64,000 bases of DNA from a bacterium Scap17 (lineage in GTDB: Bacteria; Pseudomonadota; Gammaproteobacteria; Pseudomonadales; Halomonadaceae): the NCBI GenBank assembly GCA_013376735.1, contig VINJ01000001.1, positions 2,604,001 to 2,668,000 of the forward strand, in the 5' to 3' direction. Of the stretch, positions 9,244 to 17,746 are shown piece after piece. The position numbers were made by a program, and so were the translations under genes. The notes beneath the pieces were generated by a model, which saw nothing but the letters and a program-made list of their open reading frames with translations, was not told the origin of the DNA and ran no database searches. Each line of letters begins with the position of its first letter. Within the stretch, counting starts at the first letter, position 1.

Positions 9244-10257
9244 ATGCTTACCCGCCACGCCCTGTCCCATAAAGCTCTGATCAAGACAGTCTCCGCGCTG
9301 GGACTGATGCTGACCTTCGCGACCACTGCCCACGCCGAGATCACCGCGCGCATGGGCACCAGTCTGCCGGATGCCCACCCCCAGACGCTGGGGGCCAAGA
9401 AGTTCGCACAACTCATCGAGGAAAGATCCGACGGCGAGATCACCGTCAAGGTGTTCTCCAACGGCATTCTGGGCAACGACGTCAACATGACCTCGATGCT
9501 GCAGTCCGGGACCCTGGATTTCACCGTACCGTCCACCGCGACCCTCAGCAGTCTCAATCCTGACTTCAACATCGTCAGCCTGCCCTTCCAGTTCGATGAC
9601 AGTACACATGCGGACGCGGTGCTGGATGGCGAGGCTGGCCGAGCCCTGCTCGCAAGCCTCGATGACAAGCAGCTAGTGGCACTCGAGTACTGGGAAAACG
9701 GCTTCCGTCACATGACCAACAGCCGCCGACCCATCGAGACGCTCGAGGACATCGAAGGCCTCAAGATTCGCACCATGCAGAATGCGCTCTATATCGACCT
9801 CTTCAATGGGCTGGGTGCCAACGCCGTGCCCATGTCGGTCAATGAGCTGTTTACCGCCATGGAGACCCGCACGGTGGATGGCCAGGAAAACCCCTACACC
9901 GTGATCGACGCCAAGCGCTTCTTCGAGGTCCAGAAGTATCTTTCGCGCACCGCGCATGCCTATGACGCCCTGGTGCTGGTCGCCTCGGCAGGCTTCATGC
10001 AGTCACTCGATGAGGCGCAGCGCCAGCTGGTCCGCGAGGCCGCCCGTGAAGCCACGCTCTATCAGCGCGAACAGAGCCGCGCCCTGAACGAGGAATTGCT
10101 GAGTGCCCTTGAGAAGAAGATGGCCGTCAACGTGGTCGCGGACAGTGAGCGCCAGCGCATGCGTGAGGCCCTGGCACCGGTGATCGAGCAGCACACCCAG
10201 GCGCTTGACGCAGACGTGGTGACGCAGTTCCAGACCGCCCTGGCCGACGCGCGCTGA
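9244..10257 (+). CDS. TRAP transporter solute-binding protein DctP (second of three)
   Basis: This 337-aa secreted binding protein has a signal peptide to about residue 34 (...TTAHA), then ITARMGTSLPDAHPQTLGAKKFAQ. The ligand arginine motif WENGFRHMTNSRRP and the dimer-helix region with TRTVDGQENP are intact. The start at 9244 has AAGGAATT eight bases ahead; an upstream ATG at 9172 would add a Thr-rich stretch and is rejected. The leader 9176-9230 is A/C-rich and G-poor. It lies 94 bp before DctQ, so it is the most conventional partner for the membrane components. Confidence 0.92.
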   Translation: MLTRHALSHKALIKTVSALGLMLTFATTAHAEITARMGTSLPDAHPQTLGAKKFAQLIEERSDGEITVKVFSNGILGNDVNMTSMLQSGTLDFTVPSTATLSSLNPDFNIVSLPFQFDDSTHADAVLDGEAGRALLASLDDKQLVALEYWENGFRHMTNSRRPIETLEDIEGLKIRTMQNALYIDLFNGLGANAVPMSVNELFTAMETRTVDGQENPYTVIDAKRFFEVQKYLSRTAHAYDALVLVASAGFMQSLDEAQRQLVREAAREATLYQREQSRALNEELLSALEKKMAVNVVADSERQRMREALAPVIEQHTQALDADVVTQFQTALADAR

Positions 10258-10351
10258 ACACTTTCATCAGCGCCTGTGTCATCAGCCCCTGACATCAGTC
10301 CCAGCCACCGACACGCGGCAGCGCCCTTTTCGCTGCAACCAGAGGGGCGCA

Positions 10352-11107
10352 ATGACAGCGCTGCCGCACCGTCATCGAGATGCCTCCCTCGGGGATGACA
10401 CCATGAACAAACTGACCCAAGAGATGCCGTTATCCATGTCGATCAAACCGCCCTCTGCCACGCACGCCGAGTCCCGCAAGGCCGCTGGCGCCGAGCAGAA
10501 CAAGGCAGCTCCGCAGGACAAGACAACTGTGCAGGAAAAGACAGCCCCGCAGGACACGGCCGCCCACTCGAACATTGCCGTCGGCATCACGGCGCTGTTC
10601 AAGGGACTCGAGAAGACCCTGACCCTGCTGATGGTGCTGGCGCTGGTGGCGATGATCGTACTGGTGTTCGTCAATGTGGTGCTGCGCTACGGCTTCAACA
10701 GCGGCATCTCGATCAGTGTCGAACTGTCCCGCTTCCTGTTCGTGTGGGTCACCTTCATGGGTGCGGTCACGGCGCTGATCCGCCAGGAGCACCTAAGCGT
10801 CAATACCTTCGTCGACAAGCTGCCTGCGGCCATGCGCGCAGGGCTTGATCGGCTGGTGACCCTGGCGATGCTCGGCTGCTGCCTGATGCTGCTCAAGGGC
10901 AGCTATGCCCAGACGGTGCTCAACTGGAACAACCTCTCTCCCATCAGCGGCATTCCGGTCGGCGTCTTCTATCTCGCCGGCCTGATGGCAGGCGTGCTGA
11001 TGTCGCTGATTCTGCTCTGGCGTCTGCTGACGCCGCTGGCACTGCATGCTGTCACGCCGCGCGTCGCGCCGAGCCACGCCTCTGATTCGCAAGGAGATAC
11101 GCCATGA
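10352..11107 (+). CDS. TRAP transporter small membrane subunit DctQ with long N-terminal extension
   Basis: This is a 251-aa protein whose DctQ domain begins near residue 75, with four hydrophobic helices (LLMVLALVAMIVLVFVNV; FLFVWVTFMGAVTAL; LVTLAMLGCCLMLLKG; GVFYLAGLMAGVLMSLILL) and the conserved ELSRFLFVW and EHLSVN motifs. DctQ scaffolds DctM in the sodium-coupled carrier. The extra N terminus is hydrophilic and imperfectly repetitive (APQDKT, VQEKT, APQDTA). A GAGGGG site supports ATG 10352. ATG 10403, preceded by GGGGAT, is a credible shorter start. It overlaps dctM by four bases (ATGA), implying translational coupling. Confidence 0.88.
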   Translation: MTALPHRHRDASLGDDTMNKLTQEMPLSMSIKPPSATHAESRKAAGAEQNKAAPQDKTTVQEKTAPQDTAAHSNIAVGITALFKGLEKTLTLLMVLALVAMIVLVFVNVVLRYGFNSGISISVELSRFLFVWVTFMGAVTALIRQEHLSVNTFVDKLPAAMRAGLDRLVTLAMLGCCLMLLKGSYAQTVLNWNNLSPISGIPVGVFYLAGLMAGVLMSLILLWRLLTPLALHAVTPRVAPSHASDSQGDTP

Positions 11108-12384
11108 CCATCGGGCTCTTCCTCGGCTCCCTGCTGGCCGCCATCGGCCTGAGCCTCCCCATCGCCTTCGCCCTGCTGGTCAGTGCCATCGTATTGATGC
11201 TGCATTTGGATCTGTTCAACTCGCAGATCCTGGCCCAGAACCTGGTCAATGGCGCCGATAGCTACACCCTGCTGGCCATTCCCTTCTTCCTCACCGCCGG
11301 CGAAGTGATGTCGCGCGGCGGGCTTTCCCAACGCATCGTCACACTGGCGATGTCACTGGTGGGCCACCGCAAGGGCGGGCTCGGCTTCGTCGCCATCTTC
11401 GCCGCCATCGTCATGGCCAGCCTGTCCGGTTCCGCCGTCGCCGATACCGCGGCGCTGGCCAGCATGCTGCTGCCGATGATGCGCAAGGCCGGCTACCCGC
11501 TGGGCCGCTCCTCCGGCCTGATGGCCGCCGGTGGGATCATCGCGCCGATCATTCCGCCCTCCATTCCGCTGATCATCATCGGGGTCGCCGGTGGCATCTC
11601 CATCGGCAAGCTGTTCCTCGCCGGCATCGTGCCGGGCCTGATCATGGGCGTGACCCTGGTAGTGATGTGGCTGTTCATGACCCGCAAGGAAGATCTGGTG
11701 GTCACGAAGAAGGCCAGCGGGCGTGAACGCCTCAAGGCACTCAAGGACAGCTTCTGGGCCATCATGCTGCCGGTCATCATCATCGGCGGCATCAAGAGCG
11801 GCATCTTCACCCCGACGGAGGCCGGTGTGGTCGCGGCGGTCTACGCCATCTTCGTCGCCACCGTGGTCTACCGCGAACTCGACCTCAGCCAGCTCTACGC
11901 CGTGCTCGCCCAGGCTGCCCGCAGCACCGCCATCGTGATGTTCCTGGTCGCTGCGGCGATGGTCGCCTCCTGGCTGATCAGCATCGCCCAGCTGCCGCTG
12001 ATGGTGGCCGGCCTGCTGCAGCCGCTCGCCGATGATCCGCGCATCCTGATGCTAGCCATCATGGGTATCGTGCTGGTGGTCGGCATGGTGATGGACCTGA
12101 CGCCGACCATTCTGGTGCTCACGCCAATCCTGATGCCCATCGTCAAGCTGGCCGGCATCGACCCGGTCTACTTCGGGATCATGTTCGTCCTCAACTGCGC
12201 CATCGGCCTGATCACCCCGCCGGTCGGCAACGTGCTCAACGTGATCACCAGCGTCGGCAACCTCAAGTTCGAGAAGGCGGTCAGTGGCGTCGCGCCCTTC
12301 GCCCTCGCCTATGTGGTGATTCTGCTGCTGTTCATTGCCTTCCCGCAGATCATCACCGCGCCGCTTTACTGGATGACCGACTGA
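11104..12384 (+). CDS. TRAP transporter large membrane subunit DctM
   Basis: This 426-aa inner-membrane protein has about 12 hydrophobic segments. It carries the DctM hallmarks PFFLTAGEVMSRGGLSQRIV, the GSAVADTAALASMLLPMM re-entrant region, and the C-terminal half GLITPPVGNVLNV. It forms the ion-coupled transport channel with DctQ. It is the only DctM in the acid-sugar cluster, although three DctP genes surround it, so it presumably serves all three. Confidence 0.95.
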   Translation: MTIGLFLGSLLAAIGLSLPIAFALLVSAIVLMLHLDLFNSQILAQNLVNGADSYTLLAIPFFLTAGEVMSRGGLSQRIVTLAMSLVGHRKGGLGFVAIFAAIVMASLSGSAVADTAALASMLLPMMRKAGYPLGRSSGLMAAGGIIAPIIPPSIPLIIIGVAGGISIGKLFLAGIVPGLIMGVTLVVMWLFMTRKEDLVVTKKASGRERLKALKDSFWAIMLPVIIIGGIKSGIFTPTEAGVVAAVYAIFVATVVYRELDLSQLYAVLAQAARSTAIVMFLVAAAMVASWLISIAQLPLMVAGLLQPLADDPRILMLAIMGIVLVVGMVMDLTPTILVLTPILMPIVKLAGIDPVYFGIMFVLNCAIGLITPPVGNVLNVITSVGNLKFEKAVSGVAPFALAYVVILLLFIAFPQIITAPLYWMTD

Positions 12385-12514
12385 CCCCGTGGCAACCACA
12401 ACCACGAAGCCACAAAGGAAGACTGAAAGAAGGCAAGACGCCAACGACACGCCACTTGCTTAGACAGTCGCCCACTAAGACAGCCGCCCACAAAGACAAC
12501 AAGAGAGCCATTCA

Positions 12515-13573
12515 ATGACACCCATGATCAAGACGACCCTCGCCAGCCTGCTGTTGATCGCCCCTCTGAGTGCTGCCCATGCCCAGATGACGCTCAAGCT
12601 GGCCCACGCCGCCCCGACCACCGATACCCAGCAGCAGGCGGCGGAGCGCTTCGCCGAGCTGGTCAAGGAAGGTACGGATGGCGAGATCACCGTCAACATC
12701 TTCGGCAATGGTGTGCTCGGGGGCGACCAGCAGATGATCGCCGGCGTGCGCAGCGGCACCATCGATATCGAGATGTCCGGCAACCCCAACTTCGCAGGTC
12801 TGCAGCCGGCGCTGGGCGCCTTCGATCTGCCCTACATCTTCCCGGACCGCAAGACGGCCTATCAGGTGCTAGACGGCAAGGTCGGCGACGATGCCCTGGC
12901 TCTGCTCAAGGAAGACAACCTCAAGGGCCTGGCCTTCTGGGAGGTCGGCTTCCGCGCGATGACCAACTCCAAACACCCGATCAAGACGCCCGCCGATGTC
13001 GACGGCCTGGTGATGCGCACCAACTCCAACAAGTCGCTGATCGAGGCCTTCTCGTTGCTGGGTGCGAATCCGGTGCCGATGCCGCTGGGCGAGCTCTACA
13101 CCGCGATGGAAACCGGCACGGTCGACGCGCAGGACCACCCGATCAGCATCGTCTGGTCGGCGGGCTTCTATGAGGTCCAGGATTACCTGTCATTGACCAA
13201 TCAGGCCTACACCTCACTGCTGATGGTGATGAACGACGACAAGTTCGAAAGCCTGTCACCAGAATATCAGCAGGTACTGGTAAGCGCGGCGCGGGAGGCC
13301 GGCGATTATCAGCGTGAACTGAACGCGAAGAACGAGCAGAAGATTCTCGCTGAACTGGCCGACAAGGGCATGAAGATCGAGACCGATGTCGATACCGCCG
13401 CCTTCCAGAAGGTCGTGCTGCCGACCTGGGACAGCTATATCGCCGCCAATGGTCGCGACTGGATCGATGCCATCCAGGGCGCCAGCCAGGCCAGCGCCGA
13501 TGTCGATGTCGATGTCGATGACAAAGCCGAACCGCAAGGCACGCAGAAGACCACGGCCGCCGTGACGCAGTAA
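12515..13573 (+). CDS. TRAP transporter solute-binding protein DctP (third of three)
   Basis: This 352-aa binding protein has a signal peptide to about residue 24 (...AAHA), then MTLKLAHAAPTTDTQQQAAERFAE. WEVGFRAMTNSKHP carries the ligand arginine. It is closer to the first DctP than to the second in its opening residues and in the GIDIEMSGNP-type stretch. Its C terminus carries an unusual acidic DVDVDVDD tail encoded by a hexanucleotide repeat, beyond the usual family end. The 130-bp leader is A/C-rich with little G. It follows dctM, and its placement implies a shared carrier. Confidence 0.92.
   Translation: MTPMIKTTLASLLLIAPLSAAHAQMTLKLAHAAPTTDTQQQAAERFAELVKEGTDGEITVNIFGNGVLGGDQQMIAGVRSGTIDIEMSGNPNFAGLQPALGAFDLPYIFPDRKTAYQVLDGKVGDDALALLKEDNLKGLAFWEVGFRAMTNSKHPIKTPADVDGLVMRTNSNKSLIEAFSLLGANPVPMPLGELYTAMETGTVDAQDHPISIVWSAGFYEVQDYLSLTNQAYTSLLMVMNDDKFESLSPEYQQVLVSAAREAGDYQRELNAKNEQKILAELADKGMKIETDVDTAAFQKVVLPTWDSYIAANGRDWIDAIQGASQASADVDVDVDDKAEPQGTQKTTAAVTQ
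13499..13521 (+). repeat. GATGTC hexanucleotide microsatellite in DctP3 C terminus
   Basis: About four in-frame copies of GATGTC/GATGAC encode alternating Asp-Val. Slippage in units of six would vary tail length without a frameshift. Confidence 0.7.
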
Positions 13574-13610
13574 CGCCCATCCGTTCTATCGCCTTGCTTA
13601 TCTGTCACCC

Positions 13611-13660
13611 CAGCGAGGGCACAAGTCCTTGATAACCAGGCCCTGACGGCACCCTCGCTG
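13611..13660 (+). other. long-loop stem downstream of the third DctP gene
   Basis: A 9-bp stem (CAGCGAGGG/CCCTCGCTG) closes a 32-nt loop with no T-run. Like the stem at 6968, it borders a binding-protein gene and may tune mRNA stability rather than terminate. Confidence 0.35.
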
Positions 13661-13674
13661 ATTGGAGAAATGTC

Positions 13675-14610
13675 ATGTCCCGAGATGTTCTGCTGCTCAA
13701 CCAGAAATGCGCACACACCCTGAGCCTGTTCGACGCCACCAGCGGCGAGGAACTCCACCACCTGCGCCTGCCGGATTACCCGCATGAGTTCGTGGTGGAT
13801 TCCACCGGCCGCTACGCCTTCGTGGGTCACTACGGCATCCTCGGTGCCGACTGTATCGGCGACCAGGGCGGCTGCTCGGTATTCGTGGTCGATCTCGAGA
13901 CCTTCACGCTGATCAATACGCTCAGCACCTGGCCTTACTATCGTATCCACGGTCTGGGCATCGATGACCAGGACCGCCTCTACGCCATGAGCGAAGGCCA
14001 CAACACCCTGCTGCTGTTCAACACGCCCCTGACCCAGACCACGCCGGATCTGGCCGTGTCCTCTGGTGGCTACAAGACGCACCTGTTCGCGCTCACCAAG
14101 GCCGGCGACTGGGCCTACGGCATCAATCTGCTCAGCAATACCATCACCAAGTTCAAACCTCACGATGCCACCTTCACGCCCATCGCGATGATTCCGGGCC
14201 GCAAGCCCGAGGGCAACAGTCTGTCCGCCGATGGCCGCACCCTGTTCATCAGTAACCGCGATGACGACAGCATCGTGGCGGTGGATACCGAATCGATGAC
14301 CGTGCGCGCCTCGGCGACCACCGGTCGAGATCCCAACCGCATCTACCGTGACCCCAAGGGGCGCCTGATCACCACCAATTACGGGGAAAGCTCGCTGTCA
14401 TTGTTCGATGAGGCGCTGGCGCCGCTGGGCACCATCCAGCTTGAGGCGATTCCCATCGCGATGAGCTTCCACCCCGATGGCGAGAAAGCCTTCGTCTCGC
14501 TCAAGGGCGATCGCATCGCGGTGCTGGATCTGGAGAGCGGCCAGGTACGCAGAAGCTTCGCGACACGCGCCGAGCCGGACGTGTCCTGCCTGCTGGTGCG
14601 TGACCACTGA
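13675..14610 (+). CDS. cytoplasmic beta-propeller protein (YncE/lactonase-like)
   Basis: This 311-aa protein is built from repeated beta-propeller blades of the YVTN/NHL type, for example ADGRTLFISNRDDDSIVAVDTE, RYAFVGHYG and PDGEKAFVSLKGDRIAVLD. It has no signal peptide, unlike periplasmic YncE. Seven-bladed propellers in sugar operons are often lactonases (Pgl-type), and the neighbouring genes are a DctP and a COG3618 lactonase-like enzyme, so a lactonase role is plausible. No catalytic set is recognised with confidence, and it could equally be a binding or scaffold protein. Confidence 0.75.
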   Translation: MSRDVLLLNQKCAHTLSLFDATSGEELHHLRLPDYPHEFVVDSTGRYAFVGHYGILGADCIGDQGGCSVFVVDLETFTLINTLSTWPYYRIHGLGIDDQDRLYAMSEGHNTLLLFNTPLTQTTPDLAVSSGGYKTHLFALTKAGDWAYGINLLSNTITKFKPHDATFTPIAMIPGRKPEGNSLSADGRTLFISNRDDDSIVAVDTESMTVRASATTGRDPNRIYRDPKGRLITTNYGESSLSLFDEALAPLGTIQLEAIPIAMSFHPDGEKAFVSLKGDRIAVLDLESGQVRRSFATRAEPDVSCLLVRDH

Positions 14611-14653
14611 GTCAATCGGCACTTGATGCTTCCAACCAGAATACGAGCCAGTC

Positions 14654-15724
14654 ATGACGGATACCACACTCAGGCACGAGCCTTCACACAGTCAGCCGCT
14701 GATCGATGCGCACCATCACTTCTGGGCCCTGGATGGCCAGGTGGCGTACCCCTGGCTGGAAGAGTCGCCGGTGGAGAACTTCTTTCTCGGCGATTACGCC
14801 ACGATCCGCCGGCCCTTTATGGCCACGGACTTGAAGCGCCTGGTGCCTGAGGGCTTCCGGCTGGTGGGCAGTGTGCACTGTGAAGCCGAGGCCGCACGCT
14901 CGCAGGCACTGGAAGAGACGCGCTGGATCACCCGACAGCAGGCCACTCATGCACTACCCAGCGCGCATGTCGGCTGGGCCGCCTTCGGCACTGACGAGTG
15001 CGCCACTCAGCTGGACGCTCAGCGTGAATCGCCGCTGTTTCGCGGCGTGCGCGCCAAACCAGTCACCGCCGCCACGCCCCAGACCCGCCAGTCGGTGGTG
15101 GGCGCCAGCGGCAGTCTGCAGGACCCGCGCTGGTGCGAGGGACTGGCGCTGCTCACGGAGCATGACCTGAGCTGGGACCTGCGCGTGCCCGCCTGGCATC
15201 TTGAAGAGGCAGCCGCGACGCTTGCGGACTTCCCCGGCTTGCGCGTCATCCTCAACCACAGCGGGCTGCCGTGGGATCGCACGCCGCAAGGACTCGCCCA
15301 ATGGCGCGCAGGCATGCGGGAGCTTGCCGATAACCCGAATGTCGCCGTCAAGCTGTCGGAATTGGGCACGCCCTGGCATGCCTGGGATGCCGACGCCAAT
15401 CGAGAGCTGCTGTGTGAAGTGCTGGATATCTTCGGTGTCCAGCGCTGCCTGTTCGCCAGCAACTTTCCGGTCTCCGGCCTCAAGGTCAGCTATGGCGACT
15501 GGCTAGCGCTGGTGACTAGCGCCATTGAACAAACGACGAGCGCCGATCTGCGCCAGAACACCCTCGACAAGGTGCTCCACGACAACGCCATCCACTGGTA
15601 TCGGCTACCGATTACCGCTATCGCATCGCCTACGGACGCTGCTGCTGTAACCAGCTCCACCGCAACCTCTATTACGACCTCTACTACGACCTTTACTGCA
15701 ACCCACAAGACACCCACGGCCTGA
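14654..15724 (+). CDS. COG3618 TIM-barrel amidohydrolase, putative sugar lactonase (copy 2)
   Basis: This 356-aa protein has the HxH site H20-H-H22 (LIDAHHHFWAL), the LNHSGLPWDRTP segment and the terminal CLFASNFPVSGL block of the COG3618 family. It resembles the protein at 8141-9166 throughout but differs widely, so the two are ancient paralogues rather than a recent duplication. The last 35 residues are low-complexity Thr/Ser/Ala (TSITTSTTTFTATHK), outside the catalytic barrel. It is likely to hydrolyse an aldonolactone before dehydration. Confidence 0.83.
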   Translation: MTDTTLRHEPSHSQPLIDAHHHFWALDGQVAYPWLEESPVENFFLGDYATIRRPFMATDLKRLVPEGFRLVGSVHCEAEAARSQALEETRWITRQQATHALPSAHVGWAAFGTDECATQLDAQRESPLFRGVRAKPVTAATPQTRQSVVGASGSLQDPRWCEGLALLTEHDLSWDLRVPAWHLEEAAATLADFPGLRVILNHSGLPWDRTPQGLAQWRAGMRELADNPNVAVKLSELGTPWHAWDADANRELLCEVLDIFGVQRCLFASNFPVSGLKVSYGDWLALVTSAIEQTTSADLRQNTLDKVLHDNAIHWYRLPITAIASPTDAAAVTSSTATSITTSTTTFTATHKTPTA

Positions 15725-15763
15725 CTCAACCTGCCTCAGGGCTTCACTTATCAAGGAGAAGAC

Positions 15764-17359
15764 ATGATGTCACTCAACGGTCATCAGCTTATCGGACAAC
15801 GCAGCTTCGCCGCTCAGGGCGAGGCGATCCACGCCATCAATCCGGCCACGGGTGAGCGTCTGGAGCCTGCCTATCCGGGTGCCAACGCGAGCACGGTGGA
15901 AGAGGCCTGCCAGCTGGCCAGTCAGGCCTTCGATGCCTATCGCGCTACATCGACCGACGCGAGAGCCATCTTCCTCGAGACCATCGCCGAGGAAATCAAT
16001 GCACTGGGCGATACCCTGACCCAGCGCGCCATGCAGGAGACCGGCCTGCCCGAGGCACGCCTGAACGGTGAACGCGGCCGCACCTGCGGACAGCTCAAGC
16101 TGTTTGCCAAGGTACTGCGCCGCGGTGAGTGGCAGGATGTGCGCGTCGACCCTGCGCTGCCGGAGCGTGCGCCCCTGCCGCGTGCCGACCTGCGCCAGCG
16201 TCAGATCCCGCTGGGCCCAGTGGCCGTCTTCGGGGCCAGCAACTTCCCGTTGGCCTTCTCGGTGGCCGGTGGCGATACCGCTTCCGCGCTGGCCGCAGGC
16301 TGCCCGGTGGTGGTCAAGGGGCACTCGGCTCACCCGGGCACCTCGGAACTGGTCGGCCAGGCCGTGGCGCGCGCCGCCAAGCGTTGCGACATGCCGGAAG
16401 GTGTCTTCTCACTACTATTTGGCCCGGGCAATGAGGTCGGCCAGGCGCTGGTCAAGCATCCCGAGATCCAGGCGGTCGGCTTTACCGGATCGCGCAGTGG
16501 CGGCACCGCCCTGCTGGCTCTCGCTCAGGCGCGCCCACAGCCGATTCCGGTCTATGCCGAAATGAGCAGCATCAACCCGGTCATCCTGATGCCGGCCGCA
16601 CTGGAAGCCCGCGGCGAAGCGCTGGGCAGCGCATTCGTCGGCTCGCTCAACATGGGCGCCGGTCAGTTCTGCACCAACCCGGGGCTGGTGCTGGCCGTCA
16701 AGGGCGAAGCACTGGAGCGCTTCAAGCAAGCCGCCATTCCCGCCATCAAGGCAAGTCCGGTGCAGACCATGCTGACGCCGGGCATCCACAAGGCTTATGC
16801 CGAGGGCGTGGCAAGCCTGTCCTCACAGCCCGGCATCACCTGCCTGGCCAGTGGCGAAAGCGACTCTCCCATCGCTAGCCCCTGCCAGACCCAGCTGTTC
16901 AGCACTCAGGCGAGTGACTTCCTGGCTAATGAGGCCATGCAGGCCGAAGTCTTCGGCTCCAGCTCATTGATCATCGAATGCGATGATCTCGCTCAGCTCA
17001 AGCAGGTCTGCAGCGCGCTGGAGGGCCAGCTGACCGCAACTCTGCACCTGAATGACGCCGATCACGATGCCGTACGTCAGCTGCTGCCGGTGCTGGAACG
17101 TCGCGCTGGACGCATCCTCGTCAATGGCTGGCCGACAGGGGTCGAAGTCTGTGACGCCATGGTCCACGGTGGCCCCTGGCCCGCCACCTCCGACAGTCGC
17201 ACCACCTCAGTCGGCACCGCCGCGATTCACCGCTTCCTGCGCCCGGTCTGCTATCAGGACCTGCCGGATGCCCTGCTGCCACCGGAGCTCAAGCACGACG
17301 CGACCTCCGGCATCAGCCGACTGGTGGATGGAGTGCGGGAGGGGCGAGAAGCTCAATGA
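15764..17359 (+). CDS. 2-oxoglutarate semialdehyde (2,5-dioxovalerate) dehydrogenase
   Basis: This 531-aa NADP-type aldehyde dehydrogenase has the KGSADH pattern: [32 protein letters not shown], the FTGSRSGG loop, and the catalytic cysteine C303 in [10 protein letters not shown]. The long N-terminal [16 protein letters not shown] opening is typical of the bacterial alpha-ketoglutaric-semialdehyde dehydrogenases found in pentonate, glucarate and hydroxyproline pathways. It would make 2-oxoglutarate for the TCA cycle from the AraD1 product. AAGGAG precedes ATG 15764. It is the last gene of the cluster, followed by a hairpin terminator. Confidence 0.9.
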   Translation: MMSLNGHQLIGQRSFAAQGEAIHAINPATGERLEPAYPGANASTVEEACQLASQAFDAYRATSTDARAIFLETIAEEINALGDTLTQRAMQETGLPEARLNGERGRTCGQLKLFAKVLRRGEWQDVRVDPALPERAPLPRADLRQRQIPLGPVAVFGASNFPLAFSVAGGDTASALAAGCPVVVKGHSAHPGTSELVGQAVARAAKRCDMPEGVFSLLFGPGNEVGQALVKHPEIQAVGFTGSRSGGTALLALAQARPQPIPVYAEMSSINPVILMPAALEARGEALGSAFVGSLNMGAGQFCTNPGLVLAVKGEALERFKQAAIPAIKASPVQTMLTPGIHKAYAEGVASLSSQPGITCLASGESDSPIASPCQTQLFSTQASDFLANEAMQAEVFGSSSLIIECDDLAQLKQVCSALEGQLTATLHLNDADHDAVRQLLPVLERRAGRILVNGWPTGVEVCDAMVHGGPWPATSDSRTTSVGTAAIHRFLRPVCYQDLPDALLPPELKHDATSGISRLVDGVREGREAQ

Positions 17360-17433
17360 AGCACATCGACTGAACTTGGAGTACTTGCAGCAGCTTTCCT
17401 ACCCAATGACCATCGAATAGATAAATGGAATGT

Positions 17434-17466
17434 GAGCGGCTGGAGGTGATAAGCCAGCCGCTCTTT
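17434..17466 (+). terminator. intrinsic terminator of the acid-sugar cluster
   Basis: A perfect 10-bp stem (GAGCGGCTGG/CCAGCCGCTC) with a 10-nt loop is followed by TTT, 75 bp after the dehydrogenase. The stretch from here to 17642 holds no gene that I can support. Confidence 0.7.
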
Positions 17467-17642
17467 CCGAGTGGCAACGCATAAGGGTGACTGTCTTCTA
17501 TCCGTTACATGAGCTCCAAGCCAACTCGTACCAGCCGTAGCTATGCCAGCCTGAGACTCTATCAGAGCCTATCGTATTTCCCGTTACGGCGAGACAATAG
17601 CATCTGGAGTAGTGATACTCTTTCGCTCCAGAGGCCTTCCAT

Positions 17643-17678
17643 AAAGAAAAAACCCCACGCAGTGAAATCTGCATGGGG
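17643..17678 (-). terminator. intrinsic terminator of the O-antigen-ligase-like gene
   Basis: A CCCCACGCAG/CTGCATGGGG stem (one mismatch pair) is flanked on its left by an A-run. Read on the minus strand this gives a GC stem followed by a T-run. It lies about 70 bp past the stop at 17747. Confidence 0.8.
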
Positions 17679-17746
17679 CTTGAGTATTCATTGCTGTAGC
17701 GGTGCGTAATATTTGCAATATTCTGATATTTCAGGAACGTAGCAGG

